Assembly: GCA_963740055.1 (NCBI GenBank)
Contig: CAVUCL010000001.1
Span: 310,001-374,000, forward strand
Reading direction: 5' to 3'
DNA length: 64,000 nucleotides
Origin: WHSW01 sp963740055
Lineage (GTDB): Bacteria > Actinomycetota > Thermoleophilia > Solirubrobacterales > 70-9
The notes beneath the pieces were generated by a model. That model saw only the letters and a list, made by a program, of their open reading frames with translations. It ran no database searches and had not been told where the DNA came from. This document shows, piece after piece, positions 59,846-64,000 of this stretch. Both the position numbers and the translations under genes were made by a program. The stretch's first letter is position 1. Each line of letters begins with the position of its first letter.

Positions 59846-60341
59846 TCAACCGCCGCACGAAAGATCGCGCAGGGTCAGGCGCCCGTCGCGGCCGCTGCCC
59901 TGGATCTCCCGAGGGTCGATCGCGCGCTCGCGGGCGACCCGCCGGACCGCGGGGGAGAGGAAGCCGGCGCGCTCGGCGGGCGGTGGCAGCGTCGCCGGCG
60001 CGTCGCGCAGCAGCCGCTCGGGCACCGGCAGTCGCTCGCGCGGCGGGTCGGGCCGACCGCCGGCGCCCGCGCCGAGCCCGACGTCGATCACCGCCAGCGG
60101 AGCTCCGATCCGCGCGCGGGCGGCCGGTCGCGACCGCGAGCATCCGCACCACCCCGGCGGCGGGTGAGGTGACCTCGGCGCTGAGGTCGCCGCAGGCGAC
60201 GAGGCAGATCGCCTCCTCGGCCTCGATCCGTTCGCCGGGTCGCTTGAGCCAGGCGATCACCGTCGTCTGGTGCTCGGAGCCGGTCTCCGGCATCGTCACC
60301 TCGACCGTGCCCGCGTCGTCGTCAGTAAGCGAGTAGCTCAT
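59846..60341 (-). pseudogene. Degenerate E2-like fragment: lipoyl-type plus E1/E3-binding domain, frameshifted
   Basis: Read with removal of one G from the run 60118-60120 (plus strand), the frame gives about 164 aa. A lipoyl-like domain (residues 12-90) is followed by a peripheral-subunit-binding domain (SPAVRRVARERAIDPREIQGS), then a stop; the acyltransferase domain is absent. Aligned with the intact E2, the lipoylated Lys42 is replaced by Asp52 in ACGDLSAEV. Without the correction, frame 1 runs into Arg-rich nonsense. It overlaps the E1-beta-like gene by 20 nt. It is either a decayed gene, or a binding-only subunit if the frameshift is a sequencing error. Confidence 0.7.
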
Positions 60342-61284
60342 CCACGGCTCCGCGAATCGGCTCGAGATCGGCGCGGCGCAGCCCGTCGCGCTCGAGCGCG
60401 ATCACCGAGGCGATCCCGCAGTCGAGCCGGATCCTCCGCGGAGGAGCGTCGAGGAGCTCGAAGGCGCGCTCCCAGACCGCGGACACGAGCTCGGCGGTGA
60501 TCCGGTGCGAGCCCGCGTCGGGCTCGACGAAGAGCACCCGCCCCGTCTTCGCGACGCTGGCGAGCACCGCATCGGTGTCGAGGGGTTGCAGGGTGCGGAG
60601 GTCGAGCATGTCCGCGTCGCAGTCGAGCTGCTCGAGCGCCGCGTCGACGACCGGCACCGCGGAGCCGTGGGCGACGACGGTGAGCCGCTCGCCCTCGCGC
60701 GCGAGCCGCGCGCGCCCGATCTCGACCGTGTGCGCGCCCTCGGGGACGGCGTCCGCCGTCCGGCGCAGGGCGGCGTGCTCGAGCACGCAGACGGGGTGCT
60801 CGTGACGCAGCGCCGCGGCGGTCAGCCCCTTGGCGTCGGCGGCGGTCGCCGGGGAGACCAGGTTGACGCCCTCGGCCCCGACCAGCCAGGCGAGCGGGTC
60901 GGCCGCCACCGCGCCGCCCGCGGTCAGCGGGTCGCCCCACGCAAGGCGGACCGTGAGCGGGCTGGCGAGGTCGAGGTTGGCGGCGTGGATCGCGGCCAGC
61001 TCGGCGATCTGGTCGAGGGCCCCGGGACCGGCCTCCGCCGGCCCGAGCTCGCAGACGGCACGCCGGCCCTGCTCGGCCGCGCCGCAGGCCGCGAGCACGA
61101 TCGGCGCCCCGACCACGTGCGTCTCGACGATCCGCTCGGGCCCGAAGCTCGGCGCGAGCTGCCCGGCGACGCCGTCGCCGGAAGCCGTGTAGACGACCAG
61201 GGACGGGTCGCGGTTGAGCTCCAGGCGCAGCGCCTCGGCGATCGCGTCGTCGAACGAGAGCCGCGTGCCGACGACCGCGCTCAA
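60322..61284 (-). CDS. E1-beta-like protein lacking catalytic residues
   Basis: This intact 320-aa frame aligns along its length with the E1 beta at 57569 (shared VSPATAADAKGL, EHPVCVLEHAAL, LQPLDTDAVLASVAKTGRVLFVE). Key positions differ, however: the cofactor-activating Glu60 corresponds to Gly59 in ETHVVGAPIV, and His127 corresponds to Val126. CLGEDIG is replaced by VYTASGDG. It therefore cannot work as a normal E1 beta. The TTG start overlaps the E1-alpha-like stop (TTGA). The frame is free of stops over 960 nt, which argues against old random decay. A regulatory or scaffold role is conceivable. Confidence 0.75.
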   Translation of the reverse strand: MSAVVGTRLSFDDAIAEALRLELNRDPSLVVYTASGDGVAGQLAPSFGPERIVETHVVGAPIVLAACGAAEQGRRAVCELGPAEAGPGALDQIAELAAIHAANLDLASPLTVRLAWGDPLTAGGAVAADPLAWLVGAEGVNLVSPATAADAKGLTAAALRHEHPVCVLEHAALRRTADAVPEGAHTVEIGRARLAREGERLTVVAHGSAVPVVDAALEQLDCDADMLDLRTLQPLDTDAVLASVAKTGRVLFVEPDAGSHRITAELVSAVWERAFELLDAPPRRIRLDCGIASVIALERDGLRRADLEPIRGAVDELLAY

Positions 61285-62139
61285 GCGATTCGTCCCGCCG
61301 CGGCGATCGTCGGAGTCAGCACCCGCTCGAGCCCACGGGCGGCGTCGTGGCGGATCGCGTCGAGCTCCGCGCGCGCGAACCCGTTGACCATCAGGGAGCG
61401 CTCGTAGGCGGTCAGCGGGTCGCCGGCCCGGGTCTGGAAGCGAGCGACGTGGCCCTCGGCGCGCGAGTGGCCGGCGGCGCTCGGCGCGCAGACGACCAGT
61501 GCCGGACAGCGGTCGCCGTGGGCGGCCTCGATCGCGGTCGCGACCGCGAGCCGCACCGCCTCGAAGTCGCGGCGGTCGACCACCGCCGAGTCGTCCTCCT
61601 CACTCTCGCCGCTGTCGATCGCGACGACGACCAGCGGCAGGCGGAGCTCGCGCGCGAGCGCGAGCGCCCCGCGGCAATCCGGCTCCTCGGCCCAGCGGCG
61701 ATCGACGAGCGCCACCGCGCGCGTCAGGGGCGCCGGCGCATTCGAGCGCGTGGGCGACCCCGACCGCGATCCCGGCAGGGCTCTGCGGTCCGATCGCGGC
61801 GATCATCCCGGCACCCGCCGGCCGCCGACGATCGCCGAGGCGGGCCTTGGCGATGTCGGCGACCGCGACGCCGCCCGCGAGGTGCGCGGCGAGCAGCGCG
61901 TGCGGGGCGACCAACCGGTCGCCGGGTTGCAGTCCCGCGGCGGCGGCGATCGCGGCGAGCACGGCCTCGCCGGCGCCCGGGCGCTCCGCGCGGCGTGGGC
62001 CGCGCAAGCGCTCGAGCTCGCGCTCGAGACCGCGCCCGAGGTACAACAGGCGCAGCAGCTCCTGGCGCTGGGGCCTGGTCAGCGGCGTCCCGGTCAGCAG
62101 GGTGCCGTTGCCGGCGCTGATCTGATCGATCCCGTTCAT
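61281..62139 (-). pseudogene. Degenerate E1-alpha-like gene, frameshifted, no thiamine motif
   Basis: Two frames join if one G is removed from the run 61727-61730 (plus strand): 62139 down to that point, then on to 61281. The joined product is about 285 aa against 369 for the intact E1 alpha. It keeps LLRLLYLGRGLERELERL at the start, AGAGMIAAIGPQSPAGIAVG in the middle and LPLVVVAIDS at the place of LPVVFVLENN. The thiamine motif GEG...NN has become DRR...DS, so cofactor binding is lost. It is first in the degenerate trio, and its ATG is 175 nt after the pdhC stop. Confidence 0.7.
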
Positions 62140-62314
62140 CTGCGCGCAGCGTCGATGGGTCCTACATCGGCACGCAGGCGCGCAGCGATCTCTCGCGCCC
62201 CGATAGCCGGACGTTCGGCTTAGGGGCTGGCACCCCGTCGCGAATGAGTGCGATCGATCATCCGGACCGGGGAGGCCCGCGCTCGCTCAGCCCGCCGCGC
62301 TCACAGCGCGCCCG

Positions 62315-63616
62315 TCAGAGCGCCAGTCCGAGCGGCTCGGTGAGCAGCGCTCTGATCCGGGCGAGGAACTCGGCGCCGTCGGCGCCGTAGAGGATCCGGT
62401 GGTCGCAGGCGAGGGTGACGCCCATCGTCCTCCCGGCGACCAGCTCGCCGTCGCGGACGACCGGTGCCTCGGTGATCGCGCCGACGGCGAGGATCGCCGC
62501 CTGCGGCGCGTTGATCACCGCGTGGAAGTTGGAGACCCCGTACATGCCCAGGTTCGAGACGGTGAACGTTCCCCCGGAGAGCTCGGGCGGGGTGATCGTG
62601 CCCTCGCGCACCTTCGCCGCGAGCTCGCGCGACTCGGTCGCGATCGCCCCCAGCCCCTTGCGGTCGGCGTCGAAGATCGTCGGGACGACGAGCGCGTCCT
62701 GGCCGGCGACGGCGATCCCGACGTTGACGCGCTCGTAGAGCTCGAAGCGACCGTCGCGATAGGCGCCGTTGGCGCGCGGGAAATCGCGCAGCGCGAGCGC
62801 GCACGCCTTGACCACCATGTCGTTGAACGACGGCACCACGTCGTCCTCGCCGGCCGCGGCCTTGAGCCGCGCGCGCCCGTCCCAGGCGGCGCTCATGTCG
62901 ACCTCGGCCTGGAGGTAGAAGTGCGGCGCGGTCGCCTTCGACTCCGCCATCCGCCGGCTCACGGTCTGCTGGAGCTTGGTCAGCTCGACCGTCTGTACCG
63001 CTCCCTTCGCGGTCGCCGGCGATGGCGGCGCCGTCGAGGCCCGTGCCGGCGCCGCGGTGGGTGCCTCGGGCTCGGCGCCGGGCTCGGCGCCCTCGACGTC
63101 GGCCTTGATGATCCGCCCACCGGGCCCCGAGCCGCTGAGCGCGGCGAGGTCGACGCCCCGCTCGCGCGCGATCCGGCGCGCGAGCGGGCTCGCCTTCACC
63201 CGCCCGTCCTGCCCAACGTCGCGCGTTCCCTCCTCAGGGGAGGACTCGGCGACGTTCGCCGCCTCCGGGGGCGCCGCGGCGGCCTCGGGCTCGGGCTTCT
63301 CGGTTTCGTCCGCGGCCTCGTCCTGCTCCCTGCTCCCTGCTCCCTGCGCGCCGTCCCCTGCGTCCTGCTTCACCTCGCCTGGCTCCCCGAGGCGCGCGAT
63401 CACCTCGCCGATCGGCAGCGTGTCGCCCTCGCCGGCGACGATCTCGATCAGGGTCCCGGCGGCGTCGGACTCAAACACCATGTTCGCCTTGTCGGTCTCG
63501 ATCTCGACCAGCTCCTCGCCGAGCGCGACCTCGTCGCCGACCGCCTTCATCCACTTCAGCACCGTCCCCTCCTCCATCGAGTCGGACAGCCGCGGCATCA
63601 CGATCTCCTCGGGCAT
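62315..63616 (-). CDS. pdhC: Pyruvate dehydrogenase-type E2, dihydrolipoyl acetyltransferase
   Basis: This 433-aa E2 has lipoyl domain 1-78 with Lys43 in EIETDKANMVFE. A linker contains an in-frame heptanucleotide repeat (63322-63347). The binding domain at about 140-175 is SPLARRIARERGVDL with GPGGRIIKADV. The catalytic domain begins near 205, with VSRRMAESKATAPHFYL and the active-site region TLACDHRILYGADGAEFL. PRLSDSMEEGTVLKW at the N-terminus and the adjoining E1 beta are typical of pyruvate dehydrogenase. The active-site stretch reads CDHRILYG where DHRxxDG is common, so Asp is replaced by Tyr at that site, as in several alpha-proteobacterial-type PDH E2s. It overlaps E1 beta by 1 nt. 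Confidence 0.88.
   Translation of the reverse strand: MPEEIVMPRLSDSMEEGTVLKWMKAVGDEVALGEELVEIETDKANMVFESDAAGTLIEIVAGEGDTLPIGEVIARLGEPGEVKQDAGDGAQGAGSREQDEAADETEKPEPEAAAAPPEAANVAESSPEEGTRDVGQDGRVKASPLARRIARERGVDLAALSGSGPGGRIIKADVEGAEPGAEPEAPTAAPARASTAPPSPATAKGAVQTVELTKLQQTVSRRMAESKATAPHFYLQAEVDMSAAWDGRARLKAAAGEDDVVPSFNDMVVKACALALRDFPRANGAYRDGRFELYERVNVGIAVAGQDALVVPTIFDADRKGLGAIATESRELAAKVREGTITPPELSGGTFTVSNLGMYGVSNFHAVINAPQAAILAVGAITEAPVVRDGELVAGRTMGVTLACDHRILYGADGAEFLARIRALLTEPLGLAL
63322..63347. repeat. Heptanucleotide array (3.7 x CCTGCTC) inside the pdhC linker
   Basis: Three perfect CCTGCTC units (63322-63342) and a partial one code, on the minus strand, for part of the flexible linker between lipoyl and binding domain. 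The unit differs from the GACCGCA heptads at 913 and 27301 but has the same length and style. Confidence 0.8.
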
Positions 63617-64000
63617 CAGCGCGCTCCCTCGGTGCTCGCGAGCGCGGCGCTGATGACGTGCTCGGCATGGGGGATCGCCGACTGTTCGAGGCGCTTCGAG
63701 TACGGCATCGGCACGTCGGCGCCGGTGACCCGCTGCACCGGGGCGTCGAGATGGTCGAAGGCCTGCTCGGTGACGAGCGCGGCGAGGTTGGCGCCGACGC
63801 CCCCGTGTGGCCAGCCCTCCTCGACGATCACCAGCCGGTTGGTCTTGCGCACCGATTCGAGGATCGTGTCGAGGTCGAGCGGGCGCAGCGTCCTCGGGTC
63901 GATCACCTCGGCCTCGATCCCGTGCTCGTTGGCGAGCGTCTTCGCCGCCTGCTCGGCGATGTGCGCCATCCGCAGGATCCCGACCACGGTCACGTCGCCG
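63616..64000 (-). CDS. pdhB: Pyruvate dehydrogenase-type E1 beta, C-terminal part (5' end outside window)
   Basis: The frame is open to the window end. About 128 codons remain, covering the C-terminal transketolase domain: IDPRTLRPLDLDTIL, RLVIVEEGWPHGGVGANLAALV, and VPMPYSKRLEQSAIP, all typical of pyruvate dehydrogenase E1 beta of the alpha2beta2 type. The stop overlaps the ATG of the E2 gene (TGATG). The thiamine-binding half and presumably the E1 alpha gene lie beyond 64000. Confidence 0.9.
   Translation of the reverse strand, partial: GDVTVVGILRMAHIAEQAAKTLANEHGIEAEVIDPRTLRPLDLDTILESVRKTNRLVIVEEGWPHGGVGANLAALVTEQAFDHLDAPVQRVTGADVPMPYSKRLEQSAIPHAEHVISAALASTEGAR

Noticed and set aside
1..64000. 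CRISPR arrays, insertion sequences, prophage or integrase genes
   Set aside because: No regularly spaced repeats, transposase, integrase or phage structural genes were recognised. The heptad arrays are too short and have no spacers.

Overview
The window is very GC-rich, densely packed bacterial DNA. It is read as an actinobacterium (Actinomycetota). The main reason is the block at 9393-16692, which has the order characteristic of that phylum: two FHA proteins, a PP2C phosphatase, a RodA/FtsW protein, a class B penicillin-binding protein and a PASTA kinase. Here a ddl gene is fused to its end. The gyrB-gyrA pair at the left edge suggests a position not far from the replication origin. A deep-branching class such as Thermoleophilia/Solirubrobacterales would fit, but that is inference. 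Almost all space is coding, many genes overlap by 1-8 nt, and GTG and TTG starts are common. A recurring TAnnnT box 6-8 nt before the start codon points to widespread leaderless transcription.

Layout. 1-3501: end of gyrB, then gyrA. 3504-7632 (mainly minus): a YbhN-like membrane protein, an HNH nuclease, prephenate dehydratase and a membrane-anchored unknown. Between the first two lies a plus-strand RNA/leader-peptide unit whose ribosome-binding site can pair with the whole 3' tail of 16S rRNA. 7744-17678 (plus): a multi-membrane-segment Ser/Thr kinase, then the signalling and wall-elongation operon ending in ddl. 17682-22911 (minus): GNAT, a third Ser/Thr kinase, a DJ-1/PfpI protein, purM, uppP and a DedA protein. 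22967-36577: an envelope polysaccharide region with a PglF/CapD-type dehydratase, two LytR_C proteins, a FlgD-like protein, Wzy- and Wzx-like membrane proteins, three further glycosyltransferases, an initiating sugar transferase, two GNAT-fold genes and a PGRP-type amidase. 36654-40380 (minus): DUF3105, alpha/beta hydrolase, metF, SDR and cupin. 40441-49689 (plus): CDP-alcohol phosphatidyltransferase, a MoxR/DUF58/transglutaminase module, a VOC protein, a cold-shock protein with a tiny basic partner, a GGDEF protein and an acidic protein; a tRNA-Ala lies on the other strand. 49686-53296: glutamate dehydrogenase, a second tRNA-Ala, greA, a cytochrome P450 and a small membrane protein.

53349-64000 (minus) is a 2-oxoacid dehydrogenase region with three successive gene sets. 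Transcription runs from high to low coordinates. First comes a pyruvate-dehydrogenase-type E1beta (cut by the window end) and E2. Next is a tightly overlapping E1alpha/E1beta/E2-like trio in which every expected catalytic residue is missing and two members carry a one-base frameshift. Last is an intact branched-chain-type E1alpha, E1beta and E2, followed by a leucine-dehydrogenase-type gene, lipB and lipA. Amino-acid deamination, oxoacid decarboxylation and synthesis of the lipoyl cofactor are therefore collected in one place. The degenerate middle set and the RNA unit at about 4.7 kb are the two most unusual things in the window.

No rRNA, CRISPR array, insertion sequence or prophage was seen.
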